A stretch of 64,000 nt of DNA from Sabulicella glaciei. Its GTDB lineage: Bacteria > Pseudomonadota > Alphaproteobacteria > Acetobacterales > Acetobacteraceae. This document shows, piece by piece, positions 25,500 through 34,083 of the stretch. The position numbers and the translations under genes were made by a program. The first letter of the stretch is position 1. The number at the start of each line of letters is the position of its first letter. The stretch spans positions 62,001 through 126,000 of the forward strand of contig NZ_JAPFQI010000002.1 in NCBI RefSeq assembly GCF_026183895.1. The letters run 5' to 3'. The notes under the pieces were generated by a model. That model did no database searches, was not told the origin of the DNA, and saw only the letters and a list, made by a program, of their open reading frames with translations.

Positions 25500-25686
25500 T
25501 CTGGGTGAATGAGACCACCGTGAGGCGGACCGGCTGCGCCTGGCGGCCCCTGCCGCACGACTTCCCGCCCTGGCAGACAACGCTGCGCTGATCCCTAAGC
25601 TTGGCCCGCAGCGGCGGCTTCGAGCGCATGGCCCACGCGCTGACGGTGGCCGACCGTGAGCGGGCCGGGCGCGGCGCCTCGCCGAC
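25500..25686 (+). pseudogene. 5' piece of an IS5-family transposase, split by IS3
   Basis: The frame reads RRTGCAWRPLPHDFPPWQT, the diagnostic N-terminal motif of IS5 (IS427-group) OrfA. After an in-frame TGA it continues LARSGGFERMAHALTVADR and RAGRGASPT. The frame resumes after the IS3 element with ATVMDAQAARSGGTG, the family's next segment. The central Y-G-W-F-R part is missing, so the copy was already defective. Confidence 0.8.
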
Positions 25687-25700
25687 TGGAGTGCACCCCA

Positions 25701-26552
25701 TCAAACCGGACACTCGGCTTGGGTGGCTGACTGCTGAGCAATGAACTCATGCAGCGAGCGCATCTGCAAGCCGCTGTGAGGATGGACGGACTTGTAATCG
25801 TCGAACCAGGCCGGGAGCTGCCCAAGCACTGAGGGCGCGTCGGGGCACGGGTTTACCCGCACGTAATCGCGCTTCAGCGTCTTCACGAAGGCCTCGCAAA
25901 CACCGTTTCTCTCTGGACTGCGAACCGGCGTGAAACAGGCAACCAGACCGAGGACCGGGGCGAAATCGATGGTCTCGCCCGCGGTGTAGGGCGAGCCGTT
26001 GTCGGCCAGCCACTGGACAGGGTGCGGGGCGCGGATGGCCTCGAACCGCCGCTCGACGCAGTCGAGCATCATGTCGCGCACCATCTCACCCGAGATGCCG
26101 CTGCCGGCTGTGGCCACCCAGGAGATGATCTCGCGGTCGTGGGTGTCGATGGCAAAGGCGACATGGACCACCTCGCCATTCCAGCACGGGATCTCCAGAC
26201 CGTCCGAGGACCAGCGCTGGTTCGAGGCAGGCGCGACCACCGTACCTTCGTGGACGCGGCCGATGCGGCGCGCCGTGCAGGCCTGCAGCGTGAGGCCGGC
26301 CAGACGCATGAGGCGCAGCACCCGCTTTCGGTTCACTGGCGGCTCGCCAGCGCTCCGTCTGGCGCGGTTCAGCAAGGCCGTGACGCGGCGATAGCCATAG
26401 GTCGGCCGCTCATCGGTGATGGTCCGGATCTCGGACGTGAGGTCCTCATCGCCTCCGCGGCGATACGGCCCGCGGCGTCGGCGCTCCGGGCGGCGAAGCT
26501 GAACAGCCAGGTTCGACCTGGCCACGCCGAGCGTGTCGGCCACGGTCTTCAC
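25701..26552 (-). CDS. IS3-family OrfB (DDE transposase)
   Basis: 283 aa from GTG at 26552. The rve integrase core has D in RWSSDGLEI, D in QWLADNGSPY and E in ERNGVCEAFVKTLKRDY, spaced as a DDE triad. The preceding region carries RPTYGYRRVTALLNR, typical of IS2-like OrfB. The frame is intact, so with OrfA slippage the element could be active. The orfB end reads into the left inverted repeat. Confidence 0.88.
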   Translation of the reverse strand: MKTVADTLGVARSNLAVQLRRPERRRRGPYRRGGDEDLTSEIRTITDERPTYGYRRVTALLNRARRSAGEPPVNRKRVLRLMRLAGLTLQACTARRIGRVHEGTVVAPASNQRWSSDGLEIPCWNGEVVHVAFAIDTHDREIISWVATAGSGISGEMVRDMMLDCVERRFEAIRAPHPVQWLADNGSPYTAGETIDFAPVLGLVACFTPVRSPERNGVCEAFVKTLKRDYVRVNPCPDAPSVLGQLPAWFDDYKSVHPHSGLQMRSLHEFIAQQSATQAECPV

Positions 26553-26938
26553 CGCGAACCGCCCGGTGGCGGCGACGGCAAGCGCAAGGCGTGTTTTTTT
26601 AGGCGAGCTTGCTCGAGGGCCTCGCGGAGGATCTCGGCTTCCATGGTCTTGCGGCCGAGCAAGCGCTCCAGCTCGCGCACCTTGGCCTCCAGCTCACGGA
26701 GGCGGCTGGCGGCAACCACCTCCTCGTCAGCCCGGACCGCTTCGAGACCACCTTCGGCCATGCGCCGCCTCCATCCGAACAAGAGGCTGGGGGAGACGCC
26801 GTAGAGCCGGGCGACGGCCGAGACCGTCATGCCAGGCCGGGCGGTCTCCTCCACCAGCCGGACCTTTTCCTCGGCAGCATAGCGTCGGCGGCGCTCACGG
26901 CTGGTGATGATTTCGACGCGTTCGATGGGCTTCGACAT
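26549..26938 (-). CDS. IS3-family OrfA
   Basis: 129 aa. DNA-binding protein with an HTH of the IS2/IS3 type (RYAAEEKVRLVEET...TVSAVARLYGVSPSLLFGWRRR) followed by a leucine-zipper-like coiled coil (LRELEAKVRELERLLGRK). Near its end the minus strand has A7 (26594-26600 on the plus strand as T7). A -1 slip there gives T-R-L-A-L-A and enters orfB, the usual route to the OrfAB transposase. Confidence 0.88.
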   Translation of the reverse strand: MSKPIERVEIITSRERRRRYAAEEKVRLVEETARPGMTVSAVARLYGVSPSLLFGWRRRMAEGGLEAVRADEEVVAASRLRELEAKVRELERLLGRKTMEAEILREALEQARLKKHALRLPSPPPGGSR

Positions 26939-26999
26939 AGGCGTGCGCCTAGGCCCTCCGGGCTACGTCGGGTGTCCGGTCGAAATGGGGGCCGCTTCA

Positions 27000-27490
27000 C
27001 CGACCGCCACGGTGATGGATGCGCAGGCGGCGCGCTCGGGCGGCACCGGCATTGTCGGGCGACGGGGGCTACGACGTCTCCAAGCGCGTGGTCGGACGCA
27101 AGCGCCACGCGCTCGTGGACACCGACGGACGATTACGGCTGGCCGCCATCCCGCCAGCCAACCTGCACGACAGCCAACGGCGCGATCGCGCTCTTGCAGA
27201 ACTCGTGCCGCCCCTGGCCCTTCGACGCGCTCTGCTATGCGGATCGTGCCTATGCCGGGGCGCGCGCCACTGATGCCACCACGGTCTGCGTCGAAATCGT
27301 CGGCCCGAAGCCGGGCCAGCGCGGCTTCGCTGTGCAGCCTCGGCGCTGCGTGATTGAGCGGACCTTTGCCTGGCTCCCATGATGCCGCTGTCTCGCACGC
27401 GACCACGAAGCCACGCCCAACTCCGCCATCGCCTTCTTTGTCCTCGCCGCAGCCACCGTCCTGCTTAGGCGCTTGGCTTCATCATCATGA
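27000..27490 (+). pseudogene. 3' piece of the IS5-family transposase
   Basis: Continues the split IS5 gene: ATVMDAQAARSGGTG, then in a shifted frame GGYDVSKRVVGRKRHALVDTD (contains the second catalytic region). Further frames give ADRAYAGARATDATTV and RCVIERTFAWLP, and finally AIAFFVLAAATVLLRRLA. At least two more frame changes occur, so the gene is dead independently of the IS3 insertion. Confidence 0.82.
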
Positions 27491-27503
27491 AGCGGGCTTT
27501 TGT

Positions 27504-28535
27504 TTACTCAATATTTTCCATGTATGCAGCGCTGAACGTCTTCATCACGTGAGAAACCATATTTCTTTCCACGTGAAGCATATCGTCCTTCCAAGCAATA
27601 TTTCTCGGGCTATTCGTGACCAATTCATAACTTGGAAAGTAGTCAACATAATCATATTTTTCAGAAATTTCATCGGCAAGCGTGCGAAGTAGGGATTTAG
27701 ATAGAGTATTCGCCGTAACTACATCGAGGGGGCGGAAGGTAGCGTGGAAGGGCACCGGACTTACTGTGATCACGAAGCGCATCCCTGGGTCACAGTGTTC
27801 GCGAATCAGGGCAATGTTTTCTTCCAGGTCTGCAAGCGCCTCCGTATAGCTTGGTCGAACCAACTTGAAGCGGTCGGCTAGCCGAACGAGTGCGCGGCCG
27901 GTGGGGGGACGCACCAACGATAGGCCGGTCATCGCATCCACCCAACCCTCGACTAGGCCGAGCGTGAGGAAAATCACTTTGGCCTTGCGGATCTGCGCGA
28001 TGCCACTGGCGATCCGGTCTCGCAATCCGCTGACGACTTCAAATGGCCCAGCCTTCAGTCCAGAAGCATGGGGATCGAACCATTGGCCCGGCTGCACCTC
28101 GATGAGGCCGTTGTTCTCATACTGCTCATTCAATAGCACGCGACGGATCTCATTGGTCATTGAGGCAACAGTATATTTGTTGAAAGCGCCGCGGCTGAGT
28201 TTGCCACGCATTACACCTCCGCCAGTACCTTTCTCTTCGTTCCATGTGTCGTAAAATTCAGGCTCGATTCCATAGTCCTGCGTCACGAGAGAATATTTGA
28301 GCTTGGTGAGATTATTCTCAACCTCGCGGGCGAAACAGGAGCCCATTGTAAAAATTGGTTCATCTGGTAGTATCTTGAATTTTGAAATGTGATTTATCTC
28401 GAAGAAGCCATCATTGAACTTCTTTGCATTCCATGCTCGAGTTGGATTCTTGTTGGCAATAGCTAGAGCCTCAGATCCGCTGACTTCAAACACGTATGCC
28501 ACTCCGTTCTCTGCGCCTACTTTTTTGGCGTCCAT
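27504..28535 (-). CDS. GSCFA-domain protein
   Basis: 343 aa. The family name-giving motif appears as IFTMGSCFAREVENNL near residue 60. GSCFA proteins have an SGNH/GDSL-like hydrolase arrangement and often sit in glycan loci, where an acyl-esterase or acyltransferase role is suspected. A late HVERNMVSHVMKTF segment supplies the conserved His. Start ATG at 28535 is preferred; an upstream in-frame start at 28589 exists. It lies just right of the IS5 debris and is slightly AT-richer than manC. Confidence 0.8.
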   Translation of the reverse strand: MDAKKVGAENGVAYVFEVSGSEALAIANKNPTRAWNAKKFNDGFFEINHISKFKILPDEPIFTMGSCFAREVENNLTKLKYSLVTQDYGIEPEFYDTWNEEKGTGGGVMRGKLSRGAFNKYTVASMTNEIRRVLLNEQYENNGLIEVQPGQWFDPHASGLKAGPFEVVSGLRDRIASGIAQIRKAKVIFLTLGLVEGWVDAMTGLSLVRPPTGRALVRLADRFKLVRPSYTEALADLEENIALIREHCDPGMRFVITVSPVPFHATFRPLDVVTANTLSKSLLRTLADEISEKYDYVDYFPSYELVTNSPRNIAWKDDMLHVERNMVSHVMKTFSAAYMENIE

Positions 28536-28913
28536 GATGAATGGGTGCGCCACTTCAGCACCGCGATGATGGCAGCAACTCGAAGTCAAACAAGAGGTCT
28601 CCGCAGTGGTACGTAGAGCGTTGCATCTCCGCTAAGCTTTTGCTCCGATGTCAAAGCGCGTTTGGATGCAATCCGCCGCGAGCCATGGGGGCGAGCCATT
28701 GGTTGTTCCACTCCTTTGAGCCTCGGTCAGGCATCGCTTCCCGAGCCGTCGGCATGGCGCGTTGCCAATCCTCGACCGCCTGCGGATCTTCCGGCCTTCG
28801 CCGTAGGTGATGGGGGACAGTCGGGTCGGAACAGGACGCGCCGGTCATCCAATGACCCGATGACAGCGCCGGCGAACGCGCTTATGGCCTTGCCCGGGAG
28901 GGCATTGCTCAGC
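28536..28913. other. 378-bp divergent intergenic region
   Basis: Between the GSCFA gene (minus) and manC (plus); it should contain both promoters. A 65-codon minus-strand frame (28651-28848) is open but has no recognisable similarity or ribosome site. An in-frame ATG at 28884 could extend manC by ten residues. No operator or riboswitch is apparent. Confidence 0.4.
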
Positions 28914-30338
28914 ATGGCCAACGATTCTCTGACCCCTGTGATCCTCTGCGGTGGCACCGGCTCGCGCCTGTGGCCCATGTCACGGGAATCTCTGCCCAAG
29001 CAGTTCTGGCCGCTGCTCGGCGGCGACTCGATGCTGCTGGAAACGGCGCGCCGCGCCTCGGGCCCCAGCTTCGCGGCGCCCCTGCTGGTGGCAGGGGAAG
29101 TGCACCGCTTCCAGGTCGCCGAGCAGATGCGCGAAGGCGGCATCGGCGGCGCCCGCATCCTGCTGGAACCGGAGGCGCGCAACAGCGCTCCCGCGATCGC
29201 CGCCGCCGCGCTCTTCCTGGCCGAGCAGTCGCCCGACGCCGTGCTGTGGATCATGGCCGCCGATGCCGCGGTGTCCGACGTGCCGGCGCTGCACGCCGCG
29301 CTCAGCCAAGCCGCCAAGGCGGCGCGCGAGGGCTTCGTCGTCACCTTCGGCATGGGCCCCACCGCGCCCGAGACCGGCTATGGCTACATCGAACATGGCG
29401 AGGCGCTGCCCGGGCTTCCCGGCGTGCTGGCGGTGCGGCGCTTCATCGAGAAGCCCGACCTCGCCAGCGCGCGGGAGCTGGCTTCGAGCGGGCGCCATTC
29501 CTGGAACAGTGGCATGTTCGTCGCCACCGCCCGCACGCTGATCGAGGAACTTCAGGCCCACGAACCGAAGGTGCTGGAAGCCGCGCGGGGCGCCATCTCC
29601 GCCGCCGCGCGCGACCTGGACTTCATCCGCCTGGGCGCCGCCGAGTTCCGCGAGGCGCCCTCCATCTCCATCGACTACGCGGTGATGGAGCGCACCGCCA
29701 AGGCCGCGGTCGTCTTGGCCGAGATCGGCTGGTCCGACGTAGGAAGCTGGGACGCGCTGTGGCAGGTGTCGCCGCGCGACTCCTCGAGCAATGCACTGCA
29801 GGGCGCGGTGGAGGCGCTGGATTGCGAAGGCTGCCTGATCCGCTCGGACGGCATCCTGACCGCGGCGATCGGCCTGAAGGACGTGGCGCTGGTGGTCACG
29901 CCCGATGCGGTCCTGGCCCTGCCGCGCGAGCGGTCGCAGGACGTGAAGCGCGTCGTGGACCTCCTGCGCGCCAAGGGGGTGAAGCAGGCCACCGAGCACC
30001 GCCGCATGTACCGTCCCTGGGGCCATTACGAGGGGATGATCCAGGGCGACCGCTTCCAGGTGAAGCAGATCGTCGTCCGTCCCGGCGGCAAGCTTTCCTT
30101 GCAGAAGCACCATCACCGGGCGGAGCATTGGGTGGTGGTGCACGGCACCGCGCGGGTGGAGCGTGACGGCGAGGACCTGCTGCGGAGCGAAAACGAGAGC
30201 GTCTACCTGCCGCTCGGCGCCGTGCACCGTCTGGAGAACCCCGGCAAGATCCCGCTGGTGCTGATCGAGGTCCAGGTCGGCTCCTACCTGGGCGAGGACG
30301 ACATCGTCCGCCTGGAAGACCGCTACGGGCGGGAGTGA
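28914..30338 (+). CDS. manC: Mannose-1-phosphate guanylyltransferase / mannose-6-phosphate isomerase
   Basis: 474 aa bifunctional type II PMI/GMP. It makes GDP-mannose from mannose-1-phosphate and GTP, and interconverts mannose-6-P and fructose-6-P. Nucleotidyltransferase domain: GGTGSRLWPMSRESLPKQF at residues 12-30, FIEKPD, and EIGWSDVGSWDALW. Cupin isomerase domain: RPWGHYEGM, then KLSLQKHHHRAEHWVVVHG. It supplies GDP-mannose-derived sugars for the surrounding glycan genes. Start ATG at 28914 matches the family N-terminus. Confidence 0.95.
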   Translation: MANDSLTPVILCGGTGSRLWPMSRESLPKQFWPLLGGDSMLLETARRASGPSFAAPLLVAGEVHRFQVAEQMREGGIGGARILLEPEARNSAPAIAAAALFLAEQSPDAVLWIMAADAAVSDVPALHAALSQAAKAAREGFVVTFGMGPTAPETGYGYIEHGEALPGLPGVLAVRRFIEKPDLASARELASSGRHSWNSGMFVATARTLIEELQAHEPKVLEAARGAISAAARDLDFIRLGAAEFREAPSISIDYAVMERTAKAAVVLAEIGWSDVGSWDALWQVSPRDSSSNALQGAVEALDCEGCLIRSDGILTAAIGLKDVALVVTPDAVLALPRERSQDVKRVVDLLRAKGVKQATEHRRMYRPWGHYEGMIQGDRFQVKQIVVRPGGKLSLQKHHHRAEHWVVVHGTARVERDGEDLLRSENESVYLPLGAVHRLENPGKIPLVLIEVQVGSYLGEDDIVRLEDRYGRE

Positions 30339-30387
30339 GGCGGGCCGCCTCCTCGCAGGGGCGGCAAGCTTACCCAATACGGGATAG

Positions 30388-30437
30388 GGAGAAACCCTAG
30401 GTTTCTCCGATACATGCCGCGTGTGCTAAGCACGCGG
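30388..30437 (+). promoter_or_regulatory. Two adjacent perfect dyads upstream of the secretion ABC gene
   Basis: GGAGAAACC / GGTTTCTCC with a three-base centre at 30388-30408, followed after eight bases by CCGCGTG / CACGCGG with a seven-base loop at 30417-30437. Both lie in the leader between manC and the ABC transporter start at 30471. Neither is followed by a T run, so an operator or 5'UTR hairpins are more likely than a terminator. Function is inferred only from symmetry and position. Confidence 0.45.
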
Positions 30438-30470
30438 CGACCGGACGGGGGCCAGCCGCTCTTGCACAAT

Positions 30471-32672
30471 ATGTCAGATACCGAGGCGTCACCGACGCCG
30501 CTCACCGCGCGCCCCGCCGCCTTGCAGGCGCTCGCCGCCCGTGTCGGCCTCGACCTGGACCAGCGTGTGCTGGCCATCCTATCGGCGACGCCCGAGGTGG
30601 AGCCGCATGCGCTGGTGAGTTGCGCGGCCGATCGCGGCATCGCCGCCAAGGCCATGGCGCTCGGCTGGGGCGACCTGCTCGGCCTCGCCGAGGCCGGGAC
30701 GCCCACCATGATCCTTCTGCGGGATGGCGGCGCCGCCCTGCTGGACGGGGCGAGCGCCGACCGCAGCACCGTCTCGCTCCGCAACCCGCTCGACCTCACC
30801 GCGGCCCCGGCGGTGGTGGACCGGCAGCGCCTCGACCGACTGTGGCTGCGCAGCGGCATCGTGGTCCGATCCGGCGCCCTGGGCGACGCCGGGGAGGAAG
30901 TTTTCGGCCTGCGCTGGGTCGCCCGGACGCTCGGCGGCGACAAGTCCATCCTGCGCGATATGGGCCTGGCCTCGGTCGTCCTGTCCGTCCTGGCCCTCGC
31001 TCCGGCCCTGATCTTCATGGCGATTGCCGATCGCGTGCTGCTCTACCAATCCCACGCGACGCTGACGCTCTTCGCCCTTCTGATGGGCGTGATCATCCTG
31101 TTCGAGACGGCGCTGGGCTGGGCGCGGCGGCACCTCGCGGCGGTGCTGGCGCGGCGGGTCGAGGGGCGGATGAGCCTCTTGGCCATGCAGCGCCTGCTGC
31201 GCCTGCCGCTCGACTTCTTCGAGAAGACCCCGGCGGGCGAGATCCAGTCCCGCCTGTTCCAGATCTACAAGATCCGTGACTTCATCACCGGGCCCCTGTT
31301 TCGCACCTTCCTGGACGTCGTCACCCTGCTGGTCGTCATCCCGGTGCTGTTCCTGATCTCACCGATACTGACCTGGTTCATCCTCGGCCTCGCCGCGGTG
31401 CTGGTGCTGCTGATCCTGGCCTTCCGCCCGGCGATCCGCCGCGCCACGGGCAAGGTGATCGAGGCGGACCGCGCCAAGGTGGTGGCGATGGTCGAGACGG
31501 TGCAGGGCATGCGGACGGTGAAGGCCCTGGGCATCGAGGCCCAGCGGAGCGAGGCCTGGAACCGTAACGTCGCCGCCTCGCTGAGGGCGCAGTTCGAGCT
31601 GCAGGTCCACAGCAACCGGCTGGAGACGGTCTCCACGCCGTTTGAGCGCCTGTTCCAGGCCGGCTCGATGATGCTCGGCGCGCTGATCATCCTGACCGAG
31701 AGCTCCACCGCGAGCGTTGGTGCGGTCTTCGCCTTCACCATGCTTGCAATGCGCGCGGCGCAGCCGCTCGTCTCGCTCGCCCAACTCCTCCACGCCGTGG
31801 AGCAGGTCCGCCTCGCGGTGGGGGAGTCGATGATGGTGCTCAACCACCCACCCGAGCGCGCGCCCCATGCTGTCGGCGTGCGGCCCGAGATCAAGGGCCA
31901 CGTTTCCTTCAGCAACGTCACCTTCACCTATCCCGGCGCAGCCGACCCGGTCCTGCGCAACGTGAGCTTCGACGTGCCCACCGGCAGCGTGATCGGACTG
32001 GTCGGCCGCAGTGGCTCCGGCAAGAGCACCGTAACGCGGCTGATTCAGGCGCTGAACGCCGGCTATAGCGGCCTGATCAAGCTGGACGGCGTCGAGATGC
32101 GGGAGATGGACCTTCCCCACCTGCGCCGGAACCTCGGCGTCGTGCTGCAGGAGAACTTCATGTTCCGCGGGACGATCCGCGAGAACATCATCGCCGGCCG
32201 CCCGGGCATCTCCTTCGACAAGGTCATCCAGGCCTGCCGCCTTGCCGGCGCGGAGGAGTTCATCGAGCGCTTCCCTCGCTCCTATGAGACTTTCATCGAG
32301 GAGGGCTCGCCCAACCTGTCGGGTGGACAGAAGCAGCGCCTCGCCATTGCCCGCGCCCTGGTGACCGACCCGCCCATCCTAATCTTCGACGAGGCAACCT
32401 CCGCCCTCGACCCGGAGAGCGAGGCGATCGTGAACGCCAACCTGCGGCGCATCGGGCGCGGCCGCACCATCATCCTGGTCAGCCACCGCCTGTCCTCCCT
32501 GGTGGATGCGGACCAGATCCTCGTGCTCGACGCGGGCGAGGTTGTGGGCAACGGCACCCACCCCGAACTCCTGCGGAACAACGCCCTCTACCGGCAGCTG
32601 TGGATGCAGCAGAACCGGGATGCCGGAAGGATGATCCATGAATCAGATCGCGTCTCGGCCGCCGCGGGCTGA
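30471..32672 (+). CDS. Type I secretion ABC transporter (permease-ATPase)
   Basis: 733 aa. N-terminal 130 residues resemble a C39-like domain without peptidase residues. Six membrane helices follow (about 165-400), then the ATPase with Walker A GRSGSGKST, signature LSGGQKQR and Walker B ILIFDEATSALD. HlyB/PrtD-type exporters like this push unfolded RTX-type or surface proteins through a HlyD-outer membrane channel. Start ATG at 30471 avoids placing the upstream hairpin in the coding region; ATG at 30414 is possible. It overlaps the HlyD gene by 35 bp. No cargo gene or TolC is adjacent. Confidence 0.9.
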   Translation: MSDTEASPTPLTARPAALQALAARVGLDLDQRVLAILSATPEVEPHALVSCAADRGIAAKAMALGWGDLLGLAEAGTPTMILLRDGGAALLDGASADRSTVSLRNPLDLTAAPAVVDRQRLDRLWLRSGIVVRSGALGDAGEEVFGLRWVARTLGGDKSILRDMGLASVVLSVLALAPALIFMAIADRVLLYQSHATLTLFALLMGVIILFETALGWARRHLAAVLARRVEGRMSLLAMQRLLRLPLDFFEKTPAGEIQSRLFQIYKIRDFITGPLFRTFLDVVTLLVVIPVLFLISPILTWFILGLAAVLVLLILAFRPAIRRATGKVIEADRAKVVAMVETVQGMRTVKALGIEAQRSEAWNRNVAASLRAQFELQVHSNRLETVSTPFERLFQAGSMMLGALIILTESSTASVGAVFAFTMLAMRAAQPLVSLAQLLHAVEQVRLAVGESMMVLNHPPERAPHAVGVRPEIKGHVSFSNVTFTYPGAADPVLRNVSFDVPTGSVIGLVGRSGSGKSTVTRLIQALNAGYSGLIKLDGVEMREMDLPHLRRNLGVVLQENFMFRGTIRENIIAGRPGISFDKVIQACRLAGAEEFIERFPRSYETFIEEGSPNLSGGQKQRLAIARALVTDPPILIFDEATSALDPESEAIVNANLRRIGRGRTIILVSHRLSSLVDADQILVLDAGEVVGNGTHPELLRNNALYRQLWMQQNRDAGRMIHESDRVSAAAG

Positions 32673-33981
32673 GGAACCTCGCCTTTCCACGCTGGAGTTC
32701 GTCTCCCCCACCGCGGCGGAGGTGGCGCGACGTCCCGCGCCCTTCGCCCGGTCGGTCATCCTGGTGCTGTTCGGGCTGTTCTGCGCGATCGGCGCGGTCT
32801 TCGCGCTGATGCCGATGGACCGGGTGGTGACGACCAGCGGGCGCTTGGTCCCCACCGTGCCGACCCTCCTCGTGCAGCCGCTGGAGGCGTCGATCCTGCG
32901 CTCCTTCAACGTGCAGGTGAACCAGGTGGTCCGCCAGGGCGACGTGATCGCCCGGCTCGACCCGACCTTTGTCGGCGCGGACCTTGCCTCGCTGCGGTCG
33001 CAGGAAGCGACCCTGGCGGCCGAGGTGGCGCGGCTGGAGGCGGAGGCGGCGGACCTGCCCTTCCAGCCCGGCAGCGGACCGGCCATGGCGCTGCAGGCGG
33101 CGATCTTCGCCCAGCGCCAGGCGGAGCGCGACTTCCGGACCGAAAGCCTGCGCCAGCGCGCGGGCGGGCTGCGGGAATCGATCACCCGCATCCGGGCGGA
33201 GATCGGTCAGCTGAACCAGCGCCTGCAGATCGCGAGCCAGATCGAGACCATGCGCCGTGACCTGGAGCGGCAGCAGGTCGGATCGCGGCTCAATGCGCTG
33301 ATCGCCGTGGACAGCCGCCTGGAGATCCAGCGCAACATCGCCGCCTCGGAGGGGATGCTGCGCACCGCCACGGCGGAGCTTGCGGCCGCCACGGCAGACC
33401 TGTCCGCCTTCCAGGGCAACTGGCGGACCCAGGTCTCGCTCGACCTCGCGCAGAAGCGACGCGAACTGGCCGATGTGCACGAGTCGCTGACCAAGACGGA
33501 GCTTCGCCATGAGCTGGTGGAGATGCGCGCCCCGCGCGACGGCGTGGTGCTGGAGATCGGCAAGAGCTCGGTCGGCGCCGTGCTCAGCGCGGGCGAGATG
33601 CTGGTGACCATGGTCCCCCTCGACGCCAAGCTCGAGGTCGAGGTGGCGGTGGAGCCGCGCGACATGGGCCATGTCGCCATTGGCGACCGCGCGGCGCTAA
33701 AGTTTGAAAGCTTTCCCTTCATCCGGCATGGCCTTGGCCGCGGCCGCGTCCTGAACATCGCCCAGGACACGACCCAGCCCACCCAGGCCGCCAACGCGCC
33801 GCACTTCTACCGCGCCCGCCTGTCCATCGACGAGTTGCAGCTGCGCAACCTGCCAGCCGATTTCCGCCTCCTGCCGGGTATGCCGCTGCAGGCCGACATC
33901 GTGGTCGGGCAGCGCACCATCCTGCGTTATTTCTTCGAGCGCGCCCTTCCGACCCTCGTCCAAGGCATGCGCGAGCCTTAA
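32638..33981 (+). CDS. HlyD-family membrane fusion protein (type I secretion)
   Basis: 447 aa periplasmic adaptor partner of the ABC exporter. One N-terminal membrane helix (about 40-60, SVILVLFGLFCAIGAVFAL), then the lipoyl-like half LVPTVPTLLVQPLEASI and GDVIARLDPTFV. A long coiled coil (110-270) and the second lipoyl half MRAPRDGVVLEIGKSSVG follow. It ends with the barrel domain and RTILRYFFERAL, typical of the secretion-type HlyD C-terminus. Its start lies inside the ABC gene, ensuring co-translation. Confidence 0.92.
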   Translation: MNQIASRPPRAEEPRLSTLEFVSPTAAEVARRPAPFARSVILVLFGLFCAIGAVFALMPMDRVVTTSGRLVPTVPTLLVQPLEASILRSFNVQVNQVVRQGDVIARLDPTFVGADLASLRSQEATLAAEVARLEAEAADLPFQPGSGPAMALQAAIFAQRQAERDFRTESLRQRAGGLRESITRIRAEIGQLNQRLQIASQIETMRRDLERQQVGSRLNALIAVDSRLEIQRNIAASEGMLRTATAELAAATADLSAFQGNWRTQVSLDLAQKRRELADVHESLTKTELRHELVEMRAPRDGVVLEIGKSSVGAVLSAGEMLVTMVPLDAKLEVEVAVEPRDMGHVAIGDRAALKFESFPFIRHGLGRGRVLNIAQDTTQPTQAANAPHFYRARLSIDELQLRNLPADFRLLPGMPLQADIVVGQRTILRYFFERALPTLVQGMREP

Positions 33982-33989
33982 AACATCCC

Positions 33990-34017
33990 CACCCGGGCAA
34001 CGAACCTTGCCCGGGTG
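33990..34017 (+). terminator. Rho-independent terminator after the secretion genes
   Basis: Perfect 11-bp stem CACCCGGGCAA / TTGCCCGGGTG with a six-base loop, followed by TGTTTGTG. It starts nine bases after the HlyD stop and separates that unit from the UDP-glucose dehydrogenase gene. Confidence 0.85.
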
Positions 34018-34083
34018 TGTTTGTGCCTCGGCGGGAGCCCGTTATGGGAAGGTTCCTGCCAAGGAACCGGGAGCCGGGTGAAA

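Larger units (their letters stand above)
25687..26999 (-). mobile_element. Complete IS3-family element with 5-bp target duplication
   Basis: 1,313 bp. The ends are imperfect inverted repeats of about 26 bp: left TGGAGTGCACCCCAT...ACCGGACA, and right, read inward, TGAAGCGGCCCCCAT...ACCGGACA. The direct repeat CCGAC flanks it at 25682-25686 and 27000-27004. It carries intact, overlapping orfA and orfB on the minus strand. It interrupts an IS5-family transposase gene, whose frame is restored when the element and one CCGAC are removed. Confidence 0.9.
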
